A stretch of DNA of 64,000 bases from Welwitschia mirabilis (GCA_051453625.1 JBOZIK010000001.1:255056783-255120782); one strand, 5' to 3'. Positions 38,630-51,660 are shown, numbered from the stretch's first letter. Translations and numbers: made by a program. Notes: a model not told the origin generated them from the sequence alone.

Positions 38630-39703
38630 TATTATAGTGTGTATTTATGAAAGCATTTTAGATTCAAAAGCATTCTGTCATTCACAAAATAAGATATATT
38701 TATTACATAATATAACACACTAGTATAGTGGGAGTTAACTCAAATGTCGTATGCTTATTGAAGACTATAAGATGAGGCTTAAATTACTTTTGCAAAATAA
38801 ATAGAAACTAGAAGTAAAGAATAATGTAAGAAATAAAATATTTAATGCAAATGCAAAATTCAACTAAACTAAATGAAATACAAAGATGATCATAATACTA
38901 CTTGCATTTCACCTTAATAATTACTACTCTTGATTATCTATATCACCCAAGAAATTATCACAAGATCAAGGGTAACATAAACCATAAGGATCATTTAACA
39001 ATCTAACATGCATAAAAGAAAAATAGAGTTTTATATTAAAGAAGTAATAACATTTGGGTTATAAAATAGTCAAGCTTTAATAAAGGATGCATAACCCTTC
39101 ATCAAAGAAATGTCTTTCTGCAACATTTAAGATGGATCTCCTATCACAAGAATTTTTGGTGTAATGAAGATGAGAAGGAGACTTGAAGGGGGACTTATTT
39201 ATAACAACTTACAGTAGAAAATGACAAATAGAAAACATGGTAAGACGTGCTCTTTTACATAAATGAAATCAACGAAATGGTCAAGGGTCACTATTAGAGT
39301 CATTTACATGTCAATGTCATCCTGACTGTTGTCTGAATGATAAGGGGGATGATAGATCATTACAAAAAATGACTCAGAATGATGACTCAGTAGTGATTCA
39401 GTAGTGCACATCAGCAACTAGTAGTATCGTCATCCTGCCTATCATGGGAATGACAAAGGGGATGGTGGTCTTCTTAATCATTTAATTTGAAGAGAAACTT
39501 AGCATCTTTTTCATTAATTCTCCTCTAAAGCTCTGTGCGTTAAAATGTTCCTTTAATACATTACATCTAAGTGAGAATTATACATTTCCAAGATTTTCTA
39601 TCATTTGTCCAAAATCCTCAGAATTACACTTAAACTTATACAAATGTCCTATAAAACAACTCATAAAACGCCATCAAATAACCACAAATTGATAGTATAA
39701 CTT
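38630..39703 (-). mobile_element. R1 family LTR (3' LTR of a minus-strand element)
   Basis: A 1.07-kb LTR, sense strand minus. In plus coordinates: TATTATAGTGTGTATTTATG at its start, the CACTAGTATAG and CAAATGTCGTA motif near 38,730, AAAAATAGAGTTTTATATTA near 39,020, a TATA box for the minus strand (TTATAAATAAGT, 39,193-39,204), two TCATCC-type quasi-palindromes (39,318-39,353 and 39,430-39,465) in the inferred U3, and the end GATAGTATAACT. The purine-rich (minus strand) sequence beyond 39,704 is the expected polypurine tract. Confidence 0.8.
39193..39204 (-). promoter_or_regulatory. TATA box of R1 LTR
   Basis: The minus strand reads TTATAAATAAGT. The same word is at 42,275-42,286 in the partner LTR. 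It separates the quasi-palindrome-bearing U3 from the R/U5 part. Confidence 0.6.
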
Positions 39704-41677
39704 AGTCCTCACTTATCCTTTGTCAGTCCTTGATAAAAACTAGGTGAAAAACCATAATTACAAGCAAATTTATTTTTTGAAAGATAAATCTAAAATTATA
39801 AAATAGGCTCATAAGATACATGACATAGATAAATAACAAGTAATGCATAATGTGTATGAAAATTTTGAAAATTTTATCTCATGAAAGATATTAATTAAGT
39901 TAAAAAATTTTGAAAATTAGCCATGAAAAATGGGTCTCTGTCCCCTCCCTCAACCCCCAAAAGAAAAATCAATACATCCTGTATTGAAAAATAAAGCAAA
40001 TAAAGTAGATGGAAGTGAGATGTCAGGTAAAAAAGGATAACTTTCTAAAATGAAGTGCAAAGCTGAGTAATGTCAGATTTGAACAATATAGATCTATGAA
40101 ATATTCTAACAAATAAAGTAAAAGTCTAAATAATAAAAATGTTTCATCATAAAAATGATTAATAGTAACACTTATAACACCAAAAAAAAATTATTAAGAA
40201 AACTTAACTAAGCAAGAAATTTTCTTTTATTGAGAACCGAATAGAAAAACATGATGATAAGAAAACATGGTAACAACTTTGAAATGACTAACCAAACCAC
40301 AAAAGAAAATAAAAAGAATGGACATAAGGTAACAAAANNNNNNNNNNNNNNNNNNNNNNNNNNNNNNNNNNNNNNNNNNNNNNNNNNNNNNNNNNNNNNN
40401 NNNNNNNNNNNNNNNTGACTTGATGTATGAAAAATTCCATTCAATAAGGTAGTGGTTATTATAATGCTAAAGATGAAATGAATGATTAGACTAAAGAATT
40501 ATTCAAAAATGAACTTTCTTATCGTCATCTCAAAATAAACATCTAAATCTCAAGAAATGAAATAAGCATGTGAAATAAACTAAGAGTCTAGGAGTCAAGC
40601 AATATCTCTAATGACACCAAGAACAGCACTGATCCCATAGCCTTAAAGTTTTTATTACAACGTTATTATCCATGATAAGGGGAGTACAGCCATCATCAGA
40701 AAAGTAAGGACCTATGAAGCATAGACAACTAACCTCCCAGTGGATTTCCACATCTACCATATTACACTACTAAAGGCTCCTCTTGGAAATATTTGCCTTG
40801 GTGTACTTACAGTAGGACATCATGATGATCAAACATTCCAAAAGATAAAGGTAAAAGTCATAAGATAAAGATAGAAAAGAACACTCTTTAAACAATCTAA
40901 TATCTTTTCACCATTGAGAAAAATAAGCCTCTTCCTTCAAATTGAAGTTCATGGATGTGTGAATGTCTAAAGATTGGATGAATCCAATCTTACCACTGAA
41001 ATGCCCAAGTTAAAATACTAGTCATAGAGATAAAAACATAAGTCAAGTTTGAAAAATAATCATGTAATATTATAATGACCTCTAAAGGAAAAATCTAAGA
41101 GAAAAATTTAGATGGTTTGCTCATGAAATTCCAAATTATTATCCATTAACTTCCTATAATTCTTAAGCAGTTAGGTCAAAAATCTTAATAGAGCTAGAAA
41201 AATGTATTTTTTCAAATAATAGAAAACAAAAATTATTTACTTATTGACTATCATCCTTCTCCTCATCTAGGTGACATAGAGAATGATAAGAATAGGAAAG
41301 AAAAATAAAAAATTAGTAAAAGAACATATAAATTTATCAAAAAGCTGAAAAAGTATTAAAACTGATTATCATCCTATTTATCATGGGGATGACAGAGAAG
41401 ATGATAGAAATTAATTTTATTAAAGAAAAATCAAAAACTAAAAAGAAAACTGAAAGCAAAAATTACACACTATCATCCTAACTGTCATGTGAATAATAGA
41501 GGAGATGACCACTATTTTTCTACAAAAAACTAAATCTAAAAAACTGAAACTGAAAAACTACAAAATAGAAAACCTACAGTTCCTAATAAAATATAATGTT
41601 GCTACAGATAAATAACCGAATAGAGGTCTAATATACTCACCTGAATGATGACAACCCTTATACTTCTCAATGACCTT
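39704..41677 (-). mobile_element. Internal region of a short R1 element
   Basis: Between the 3' LTR (38,630-39,703) and the primer site at 41,678 lie only about 2 kb, including 78 N (40,338-40,415). No gag or pol motif could be read, so the element is probably non-autonomous or deleted. Three TCATCC-type quasi-palindromes cluster near the primer site (41,249-41,289, 41,369-41,407, 41,471-41,508). A perfect inverted repeat AGATTGGAT-GA-ATCCAATCT is at 40,971-40,990. Confidence 0.6.
40338..40415. other. Assembly gap (78 N)
   Basis: A run of N of non-default length inside the R1 internal region. Confidence 0.99.
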
Positions 41678-41694
41678 CTCTGATAATGGTGTCA
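41678..41694 (-). mobile_element. Primer-binding site (tRNA-Asp) of R1 element
   Basis: The plus strand reads CTCTGATAATGGTGTCA. Plant tRNA-Asp ends CCCCGGCAACGGCGCCA. The two agree at 10 of 17 positions and all seven differences are C-to-T or G-to-A. It lies three bases from the R1 LTR that starts at 41,698, so the element runs on the minus strand. tRNA-Asp priming is known from Athila-type Ty3/gypsy elements. Confidence 0.75.
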
Positions 41695-41697
41695 ATT

Positions 41698-42688
41698 TGT
41701 TACAGTGTGTATTTTTGCAAGTGCTTATATTCAAAAGGATTTTGTAATCCATAAAATAAAATAGATTTCTCACATAATACAACACACTAGTATAAATGGG
41801 AGTTAACCCAAATGTCGTATTCACATTGAATACCGTGAGATAAGACTTAGATTACTTTTTGCAAAGAAAATGGAAATCAAAAATAAAGAACAATATAGGA
41901 AAATAAATATGCAATGCAAATGAAAATGCAATTTAATCTAAATGCAAATGTAAATGATCCTAACACTACTTGTTTTAGCCTTGATAAAGGCTACCCTTGA
42001 TGATCTATATTACCTAAGAAATTATCAATAGATCAAGGTCAACATAAACCATCAGGGTTATTTAATAATCTAATATGCATAGAAGAAAAATAGAGTTTTA
42101 TATTAAAGAAGTAACAACATCTAGATTACAAAATAGCCAGGCTTCAATGAAGGATGCACAACTCTTCACCAAAGGAACATCTTTCTGCAACACTCGAGAT
42201 GAATCTCCTGTCCTTCGATCTCCTATCATAAGAATTTCCAGTGCAACAAAGATGATAAGAAGAGTCAAAGGGTTACTTATTTATAACAACTTATAGCAAA
42301 AAATGACAAATAGAAGGCACATTAAGATGTCCTCTTTTACATAAATGAGATGGACAAAATGGTCAAGGGTCACTGTCAGAGTCGGTTACATGTCAGTGTC
42401 ATCCTTACTATTGTCTGGATGACATAGGGGATGACAAGTTATTAAAAAAATGACTCAATAATGATTTACCAATCCTAGTCATCATTTAATAGTGTTATCG
42501 TCTTTCTTGTCATGGGAATAATGGAGGGGACGATGGTCTTCTTTAATCATTTTCTTAAGAAGAAACTTAGCATTTGTGTCAATAATCCTTCTCCAAAGCT
42601 TTGTGCATTAAAATGTGACTTTAATACATCAAATCTGGGTAAGAATCGCACATTTCTGAGACTTCCTATTACATCTCCAAAATCCTCA
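41698..42688 (-). mobile_element. R1 family LTR (5' LTR of the minus-strand element), truncated by gap
   Basis: It starts TGTTACAGTGTGTATTTTTG next to the primer site and follows the LTR at 38,630 along its length: the CACTAGTATAAATGGGAG motif near 41,787, AACATAAACCATCAG near 42,040, AAAAATAGAGTTTTATATTA near 42,088, the minus-strand TATA box at 42,275-42,286, and quasi-palindromes at 42,399-42,434 and 42,497-42,536. It reaches CCAAAATCCTCA, about 90 bp short of its outer end, where N begins. The frames at 41558-41824, 42075-42296 and 42512-42871 are chance frames within it. Confidence 0.8.
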
Positions 42689-42788
42689 NNNNNNNNNNNN
42701 NNNNNNNNNNNNNNNNNNNNNNNNNNNNNNNNNNNNNNNNNNNNNNNNNNNNNNNNNNNNNNNNNNNNNNNNNNNNNNNNNNNNNNNN
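42689..42788. other. Assembly gap (100 N)
   Basis: Default-length gap. The sequence after it repeats LTR positions already present before it. Confidence 0.99.
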
Positions 42789-43176
42789 ATCCTAATTATC
42801 ATCCAAATGATAAGGGAGATGATAGTTCAATGCAAAATATAACTCAAAATGATGACTCAGTAGTAATTTAACAATCCATATCAGCAACCAATAGTGTCAT
42901 CGTCATGCTTGTCATGGGAATGACAGAGGGGATGACAGTCTTCTTAATAATTTAATTTGAAGAGAAACTTAGCATGTTTATCAATAATTCTCCTTCAAAT
43001 CTCTGTGCATCAAAATGTGCCTTTAATACATCAAATCTAAGTGAGAATTGCAAATTTTCAAGATTTTCTATCATTTCTTCAAAATCTTCAGAATTACACT
43101 TAAACATGTACAAATTTCCTATAAGACAACTTATAAAACCCCATTAAATAACCACAAATTGGTAGCATAACATTGG
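42789..43176 (-). mobile_element. R1 family LTR, outer fragment
   Basis: It begins inside the first quasi-palindrome (42,789-42,825), has the second (42,902-42,936) and continues to the LTR end GGTAGCATAACA at 43,172, followed by TTGG, which resembles the TTAGTCC polypurine context next to the LTR at 39,703. It is clearly diverged from 42,399-42,688, so it is not a simple overlap of the preceding LTR but a piece of another copy. Confidence 0.7.
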
Positions 43177-43185
43177 NNNNNNNNN
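43177..43185. other. Short assembly gap (9 N)
   Basis: Nine N exactly where an R1 element seems to meet a LINE remnant. Confidence 0.99.
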
Positions 43186-44950
43186 AATTTTATAATATAG
43201 TAGGAAGACTACATAGTTTATTAAATGCTTACCCATGTAGTTTCTATATAATTCATGTAGTTCATTTTTAATATAGATGCATAATCAAAAAGGTATAAAT
43301 TCTTTGAATCATTGATCAATTCCATCTAACAAAAATATCGTATTATTAACAAACCAAATATGTGTAAATTCTTTACAATCCTAGGCTAGAGAATTGTCTC
43401 ATAATATCCCTTGAAGTTATGATGTTTTCATAAGATAACCAAGTTATTATATTTCTAAAATAAAAATATATGGAAAAATAAGGTTTTTTATATAATTCAT
43501 AAGAAACTTCATAAGGTTAAGTTTTATATCTATTATGAATAACTAATACCTTTATTTATTAATAATACTCTATGAGGAAATCTGAGTCTCTCTAGAAAGG
43601 CTTCAATGTATTATTCATTAACCTTATTAAAGGCTATACTCATGTTAAATTTGATGCCTACTTGACATTTCTTTTAATGTACTATTAAGAAGATCAATTA
43701 ATAAGCTAAAAAAATATGATCCAAAAAATATATTTCTTTCATAAATCCATACTGATCTTCACTACTCATGTCAAGAATAAATTTTTTTATGCTACTAGTC
43801 ATAAACTTTGACATGATTTTATAAATGATCATACATAAAATAATTAATCTATATTCTTTAATTATTAAGGCCTAGGTTTTTTTGGTGTTTAAGATTAAAT
43901 TCCTTTGAAATCTTACTTGTTGATCAAAATTTTTGTATCATTTAGAAGATATCATTATTAACTAGAACTTAGTTCAATTTAATGAAATATATTGAAAAAC
44001 TGTCATATCCATAACTTTTACCATTTAATAGATTAAAAACTCACTACTTAATTTTATTAAGATAAATTTACATGCTTAAAATACTAAGATAATTGTTTTA
44101 AAGCCTCCTTTTAATAGTACTCATACTTCTTTTAATACTAAAGTTATATATTGGATTAGTTAAAAAAACACTTTTTTATATATGTTAAATCACAATATTC
44201 TTTCCTTCTTTTTTCTCTATTATCATTCTTTATTATTTTTAGGTACTTGATCCTCCTATAATGATATCTAAATGAGCATATTTGTGAAAGAAAGATAAAT
44301 TTCCAACCCATTTTATTATCTAGTCAACTTTATATCTTTATTTTCAATAATCATTTTCTTATTATTAAATATGATGAAAATGATAGAGAAATTTTTATTA
44401 ATTTTTATAATCATCCTCTATAAATTTTTTAGCATTAATATACTATTGAAAATTTTTAATTGCTTCAAGAGAATCTTCATTTTTTGCCTATAAATCATTG
44501 AGTTGTCTTTTAGATGAAAAGTATGTTCTCCTAAATTCTTATTAATTTCTATAATACATTATATTACTAAGATCTTATAGTTAGTTTTTATCTCTTCTCT
44601 TTGATTATTGCTAATTCTTTATCTTCTTGTTTCTAGTAGGTTTTCCTTTGAAATATCTTAGATAAGTGATGCATTGTACCTATTTGCAATTAAAGTGAAT
44701 ATTGATTAGATCCTTACCTATGCAAGGTTGAGAGAAAATGGTTTGAATGGAGCATTAACCAATTAGATGGATGCATGACTTAATCAATTTTGATACTTAC
44801 TAATTACTCTTTAATTCATATGAGATATATTCATGGGTGAAGCTTTGAGTTGCAACAAAAAATACTTTAATTTCTTATTTCCACCAAAAATCTTTTTATA
44901 CATTTTCATGAACTCTTATAATGGTATGAAAGTATTTACCTATTAGAAGA
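43186..44950 (-). pseudogene. LINE reverse-transcriptase remnant
   Basis: On the minus strand, 43,870 down to about 43,555 reads in one frame EYRLIILCMIIYKIMSKFMT, SSEDQYGFMKEIYFLDHIFL, IKFNMSIAFNKVNE and FLERLRFPH. These match the plant LINE RT core ('.RPI.LCNV.YKI.SK', 'I...Q.GF..GR.I.D...', 'K.D..KAFD.V.W', 'F...LGFP'). It is dead (TAA/TAG at former CAA, CAG or TGG). Low coordinates end at the R1 fragment. The upper boundary is a guess; the sequence from 43,900 to 44,950 should hold upstream LINE ORF2 but no endonuclease motif was readable. Confidence 0.65.
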
Positions 44951-47640
44951 TTATTATAATCTTATCAATTTTTTGATAAATGATTCCCAAAAAAAGATCT
45001 TCTATCAAATTCAACTAGTCTATACAAATTGATTAGAATCTAGGTGTTATTTTCCTCATAAATTTTAATTTCCATATAGTGATTTTTTTGATATTAATTT
45101 ATACTTGATATTGGTTTTTTAGTTAACCATAAGTCTCAAAAACATCCTTGAAATTTCTAAATGAAAAAGATCACATCTCTACTAACTTTGTAAATGAAAT
45201 AAACATTAACTTATTCTATGGTTCTTATTTTTAAAAGGAAGAAAAGGTTAGGTTGTTCTAATTGTCACTTAAATTTGATGGCATTTTGTCATGAGGTATT
45301 ACTCAAACATCTCATATTTCATGAAAGAATATTCATGATTCTTGGAATGTTTAGATTCCTTCCTTACTATTACTTAGTTCCATTTATATTATTAACTCTA
45401 ATTCTACATGTTTAATTCTTATAGTTATTTTTTATTTCTTAGGTAATTCTCCAAAGTTTAGTTATTGAATTCTAATCTGGAGAAATGTAGATAAGTCTTT
45501 AAATAATGATTTTATTTTTAGATTATTATGTTAATATATTAATTGGTAAAATATTTCTATGCATTTAAATACTATTACCTATGTTTGTCCTTGGTGGCTA
45601 TTATTGTTATCGTCTTTAATGACTTCCATGAATTCTAGGTTAGTAACTTATTAATTTTAAAAGGAAATTATATCTTTTAATTTCCTAATGTTAGTAGCTT
45701 AATATATTTTTAGAATAAATCTAAACTCCATATGGTTCTTCTTTCACCATGTAACATGTTATTTTTTGAATAAAAAATTTACTTTTTTAGCATACACGTT
45801 TAGACAATGCTAAAGAAAATTTCTTTAAGGATATTTATTGGAATAATGGCTTAGTAGTTTTGGTGTATAAACCTTTTACTTTTTTTCAGTTGCTTCATAG
45901 TTTGTCAACTCTTGTTACTAGTTATAACAAAAAATAACATAAAAATAAAAATGAACATTTCTAGATGAATATCTTTAGAAAAATTTGGAAATCTTTAGCA
46001 CTTCAAAAACTCAAGTAATTTTTTACTTTTTCTTCTTTCCTTTTTTTTCTTTTTCTTTTTTTTTAATAGGGGAAGGGGATTTGTATTTTTTTAGTTAGGT
46101 ACTACGCTAATCAAATCTTACCTATTAGTAGTAAGCTCTAGCATATGGGTCCTCTTAACTAACTATGCCCTTAATGTAATATGTCTAACACTTTTAGTCT
46201 TGTTTTTTAATAATGTCATTTTATCAAAATAACTTGTATTTGGACATGCAAAGTCATCTATAACATTTTACTTTTAGAAACTTTATTATTCTTTATCTTT
46301 CTATTAAATATCAATACTCATCTCAAAGTTTTATAGAGATTTATTCGTCTTATTACTTTACATCAAATTTGGAAGTGCAAATGCAATTTAATATTTCATA
46401 AGGTGAAGTATTCCCTTCCTCATCATTTGACTATCTAGAAAAAATTAATGTTTCATAAAATATTTTTTTTAAGCTTTGAACTTAACTATATTAAGGTTAA
46501 CTACTTTATGCAACTTCTAGAGCATTGGTCAGTCAGATCATACATGGTTACCAAAGTGCCTTATAGATCTCTTATTCCTCCATAAACCTCTATTACTTAG
46601 TCATAATTAGAAAATCATAATTAAACAATTTCATATAATATCTTTACTTTAAATTTATTAGTAGCTTCACCTTAAGGCTATCATGCCTTGTTTTTTAGTT
46701 TCTTAAAGACTACATGTTTTTTAGGTCATGGTTTCTTAATATTGGACATTTTTTTCCTTTTCTTTTGTTTCCTTTTTTTTAATTTTTTCATGTAATGAGA
46801 ACTTATTCAATAACCAACATCTTTCTTAATTAAATAACTAATTGCCTATGTTAATCTTTTTCAATTGAATGTTTTTCATATTAATAGGTAATTTACACAT
46901 GCAAAATATTTGAAAACAAATATCCATAACATTATAAAATTTAAAATGTTCATTTCTATAAAATATTATTATTCATATTCTTTTAGATAATGAATAAAAA
47001 CTTTACAAAAACTAAGGAATACAATTTATTTGGTCTAGAAAGGTAGGCAATAATGATTTTAAAAAAATAATAATAATAAACAAATGCTAATTTTATTAAA
47101 TATTCTAGGAAACAATCCTTATCAAGACTTTATAAAGTACTAGTAAAAAGAGCCTTGCTCTAAAGTCTTTGTAAAATTATAAATAGAACAAGTAATAGTT
47201 GATTTACTAGATGTGGCAATAGATTTTAATATTATTATTCTACTCTATTATCATACAACATTTTTCCTTAAATGCTAGTTATCGCTACCGAGGTATGGAT
47301 TCAGCTATATATGTTTGAAAACATTAGTAAAGGTCTTTAGGCATATCACTTAACATACCATATTACAACATGCATTTTTTTAATTTTTAATTAAAATAAT
47401 ATTCCATTTTATTAACTTATATTAAATGGCTAATTTAAGGTGTTGGTCATACAACCTAACTAAAAAAATAGTAGTTCCACTTACTCAAATTTGAACTACT
47501 AAATTCACATACATATTGAGTCTCTAAGTAAAAAAAGCCTTAAAAAGAAAGAATTCACTAAACTTTTAATTACATCTAACTTTAGCAAGGGATTCTACAA
47601 TAGGTTTCTTAATAGTTTTATATGAAATTAGCATTCATAA
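44951..47640. other. Eroded AT-rich DNA, nothing recognised
   Basis: No gene, terminal repeat or primer site found on either strand. The frame at 45218-45415 has no recognisable domain. T-rich tracts occur near 46,030-46,070 and 46,750-46,790. Confidence 0.4.
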
Positions 47641-47645
47641 TCTAT

Positions 47646-48004
47646 TCAACATCTTAAATCTTAGGAAAATTTTCCTTATAGAGATTTTACATTATAATAT
47701 TATTGAAATAGAATTTTTACACTAATCCTCAAAACATGTGGGTATGAAGAGGAGATTTAGCTTGATTAATTTGCACTAAAACTAGATCAATATTTTCATT
47801 GAATAAACAACTTTAAATATATGATTGCATTTCATAAATAGAGCATGACTCATCGCTTAAATGTTTACCATATTCAAATATCTCTCAACCTCCTAATGAC
47901 TCATACACTTAATTGAAATAAACAACCAAAAATAATGTTCATTAATTATGGTACATGGGCATATCCATTATACCTTATTAAAATCATAATAATAAGATGT
48001 CCTT
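47646..48004 (+). repeat. Repeat X-Y, copy 1
   Basis: X (47,646-47,734, with TATAGAGATTTTACATTA and ACACTAATCCTCAAAA) is followed by Y (47,735-48,004, with ATCTCTCAACCTCCTAATGA, AATTATGGTACATGG and ACCTTATTAAAA). Both recur at 50.0-50.4 kb but in reverse order. Confidence 0.8.
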
Positions 48005-50028
48005 CAAACAACCCCCATGATGTGAAGTATTCTAGACTCTACATCACATACATGTAACTGAAATTGAAAGACATCTATATTAATGTTGAAAACTATTTTA
48101 GAAAATGCTTGAGGTTTTATTTTGATTCATTACCACTTTAACCAAAGATATTATTAAGATCATTTCAAACTTCATTTGAAGACTTAGATAAATTAATATA
48201 ATGAAGATAATCACTTTCTAAGTTAATACCAATGAGTAAAAGATCCTCTTGATCTCCATCTTCCTACTCATTAATTTTAAAAGCATCTTTAGGCTTATGA
48301 CACTTTCCACTTATAACTTTTTATAGACCTTTGTTAAGTAATAATAATTGTGTTTTAACTTTTCAAGCATGAAATTTTTTGCTATTAAATTTCTCTATAG
48401 TTTTTCCCATGTCTTATTCTTATCCCACTGAGCTTTTCTCAATGGAAGTTAGTAAATTTTCACTAAATTTAAACTTGTAAGAAGCCCTTCCTCTAACAAA
48501 ATTATCTCTCCTCATCCATTATAAAATATTAATTTTATTACTTTTATTTACAACTTTATAAAGAGATAGAATGGCTTTCATAGTAAATTTCAAAACATAA
48601 CGGAAAAAGTAAGAGGTGAAAAGCCTATTTTTATTAGGATTTAATAAGGTATTAGGATAGAGGATTTTAAGGCACAGGATTTAGTGGAGGACTAAATAAA
48701 AAAAGACAAATGATAGGCAAAACTATTAAGTCTTTCTATATACATGTAATCCTTCTAAAAAGGAAACACATCACCACTTCACTTGTGGTGAATAATGCAT
48801 CAATTCAATTAATTCCTTGCATTTGTCATGCCTTTTTCATTCAGTGAATCTGTGTCTATGAGCATTACCTTTCTCTTTAAGAACTTTCAGAGATGTCATC
48901 TAAGAATTAGCTACAAAGAATTAAGTTTTTACAGGAGGACAAATTAATGACAGATCATCCAAAAGTATGATGAGATTAGACTATGATGCATGTAGTCAAA
49001 TGTAGAGGTGAAGGTATGAGAAGCAGAAAAAATCTATAATTTATAATAAAATACCTCTATAAAATACTATATCATTTAAAATGCAAATGGATAATCAAAA
49101 AACATGCATTTTCATTGAGATTCCATTGTTATCGATACATTATTCACTATAAAACATAGAGATTCTTCAAATTTTATCTAAATTAAAAGAACTATGTGGA
49201 ACTATGAGGACTAGTGTACTTATGAGATTTTGAGCCTTCCTTCCATTTAACTACTTCAGTTAGATCATTATGAATTTATTCTTGGAGTTAGTTTAATGCA
49301 CAATTATAGTGGGATTGTTATCTATTTGAAAGCTTCTCTTTAAGATCCTCTATGTTTGCTAATGGATCAACAGACATAGAAAGCAGAGATTCCTTTATCA
49401 TGAATAATTTATAAGGATCAAATAGCCTCATAAATAATTTTGAGTAGTAAAGGCATCATTATTTACAAGGTTACTAAAATGGATCTTTTAGCAAAATACT
49501 TAGGACATGAACCTTGATTCCATAAGAAAGGGAATCACAGAATACATTATATAGAATATGAGATGCACCACTTAAAAAAATCTTAAAATTTCTATACATA
49601 ATGCTACCAACAGCATTGCTCAGAAGGATCTAAAAACCAAAGACTAAAATTTGATGGAAAATAAAGGAATGAAAATGGGGAAAAGAAATTATTTACACCT
49701 CCCCAAAATTGTCTTTTTCACAAGCAGGATGAACAAAAATACTAGCTTGAAGCCCAAGTAATAGAATTTATAGACAAATATTGATACTTGGAAATGGAAA
49801 GATAAACCAATTATTCTCTTATCCTTCTCTCCAATTAAGAAGTGATCCTCCCCTAAAAAATAAATGCAATCCTTCTTACTGTTTATCCCTGTGTGTCTTC
49901 CCTTTGGTTCTTAGAAGCTAGATGCTTGATGAATTCATCTAAGGCAGGATTTAAAAGTGTAATATTATGGTTTTATTATTAAAAAATAGCCTAATGAACA
50001 AGGCTTTAATTCTAATTGAAAGTTTTAG
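48005..50028. other. Slightly less eroded DNA between the X-Y copies, unidentified
   Basis: Flanked by related repeats in the same orientation, so it could be the body of an element. No gag, pol, LINE or transposase motif could be read with confidence in either strand. Confidence 0.3.
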
Positions 50029-50406
50029 AAAAGCATGTCAAGTGGGCATGAAGAGAAGAGATGGAGCTTCATCTATCTACACTAAAACTAGCTCAACTTT
50101 TTTCATTAAATAAATAACTTTGAACGCATGATATCATTCTATAAATAAAGCATAATGCATTTATTAAATATGGATCATACACAAAGATCTCTCAACCTCC
50201 TAATAACTCACACACCTAATTGAAGCAACTAACAAAAAATGATGTTGACTAATTATGGTACATGGACATACCAATTGTACCTTATTAAAAGCATAATAAT
50301 AAAATATCCTTTACTATTTAACATCTTAAATTTTAGAAAAATTTCCCTTATAGAGATTTTACATTAAAATATTATTAAAATAGAATTTTTACACTAATCC
50401 TCAAAA
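50029..50406 (+). repeat. Repeat Y-X, copy 2 (permuted order)
   Basis: Y (50,029-50,311) precedes X (50,320-50,406), the opposite order to 47,646-48,004. Shared words include ATCTCTCAACCTCCTAA, ACTAATTATGGTACATGG, TATAGAGATTTTACATTA and ACACTAATCCTCAAAA. This order arises if the unit was once tandemly repeated (X-Y-X-Y...). Confidence 0.8.
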
Positions 50407-51660
50407 GAGTTTATCATGACTCACTAGTACATAGGAGAATAAGAAGGTCTTGTATTTTGTTGTAAAGAAGTATCGAGTCCTACCTATAAGAGTTGAAAAA
50501 TTTTATGTTATTTATAATATTAAATATATTTATAAACTAATTAATACTACTAAATAACTAACATATAAAAAATTTCTTTTAATAAAAATCTAGTCATCAT
50601 CTCCAACAATCTTGATATAACCAAAGGACAAATTCCATGAGTTGGTACTTAAAATAATGTTTGGTACAAAGTGCAAGAGTTTATACAAGTAAGAACTAAG
50701 GATTATCTTATAAGTTTTATTTATTTATTTTAAAATATGACCTCCATAATATTTATTAAGACGTTATTAAAAATAACATTAGCTTAAGATCTATTCATAG
50801 ATTATCTTTAGGATGAAAAATTACATGCAAGCACTCTTAAAATCATGTTCTCTACATAATGATTTGAATATGATAAAATAATTTCTATTGTTAGTAAGTA
50901 CAAATGCATTATGATAATAAATAATAAATAAAAATAAAATAGTATTATGAATTAAAAAAAACATATCTACAAGTGCACTTGATTAAACAATGTTAAGCAT
51001 GTAACCAGTAGAGGGAGGAAATTACATACTTAGGAAACATATAAATGGAAAAAAAATATTTTGAATATATCATTTTATTTAAATACATTTATTTAAACCA
51101 TATAAATCCTTGAATACAAGAATTCATACAATTAGACATCAATGAAATTTTAAGATAAAATCATCAAATTTTCATTTTTCTTTTTTCAAATAATATGACA
51201 AATGGATGCATGTTGAGTAATTCAATGTTTATTGTACTTGAGTACATTAAAATCAATGGATATTAATAAATAAAATCATTTCATGCAATCATATATGCTT
51301 GAGCAAACTAAAAATGAATTATAATTTTATATAGCTCAATTTGTAGTTTATGATAAATACATAATAGAAACTTAAGAATTTGCATGTGAAATTTTAAATT
51401 AATGACTTATTTAAATAATCACTTATTAATATTGATTAACAAATACTATAGATTTAACAATCATGAAACTAGAAAATTTCAATTAAACCTCATGCTTTAA
51501 AGACATGTATTTTATGAAAAATTAGGGGAAAAAAGACAAAGGAGAGATAAAGCATAGAGAAATGTCTTTTGATCTAATTAAAAAAATCATATTTTAGTCT
51601 ATCATACCATTAAATAATGATTTAAATTTATAAATGTAAGGCTTAACTAAATAAAATAAA
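50407..51660. other. Eroded AT-rich DNA, nothing recognised
   Basis: No feature could be supported on either strand before the LINE ORF1 that begins near 51,680. Confidence 0.45.

Noticed and set aside
42497-42536. RNA-type compensatory covariation in the quasi-palindrome (TCGTC/GACGA versus TCATC/GATGA)
   Set aside because: Both arm changes are what independent CpG deamination of a TCGTC/GACGA ancestor would produce, so they do not prove selection for pairing.
41558-42871. Several 70-119-codon frames
   Set aside because: All fall in R1 LTR sequence that recurs elsewhere without the frame being kept open.
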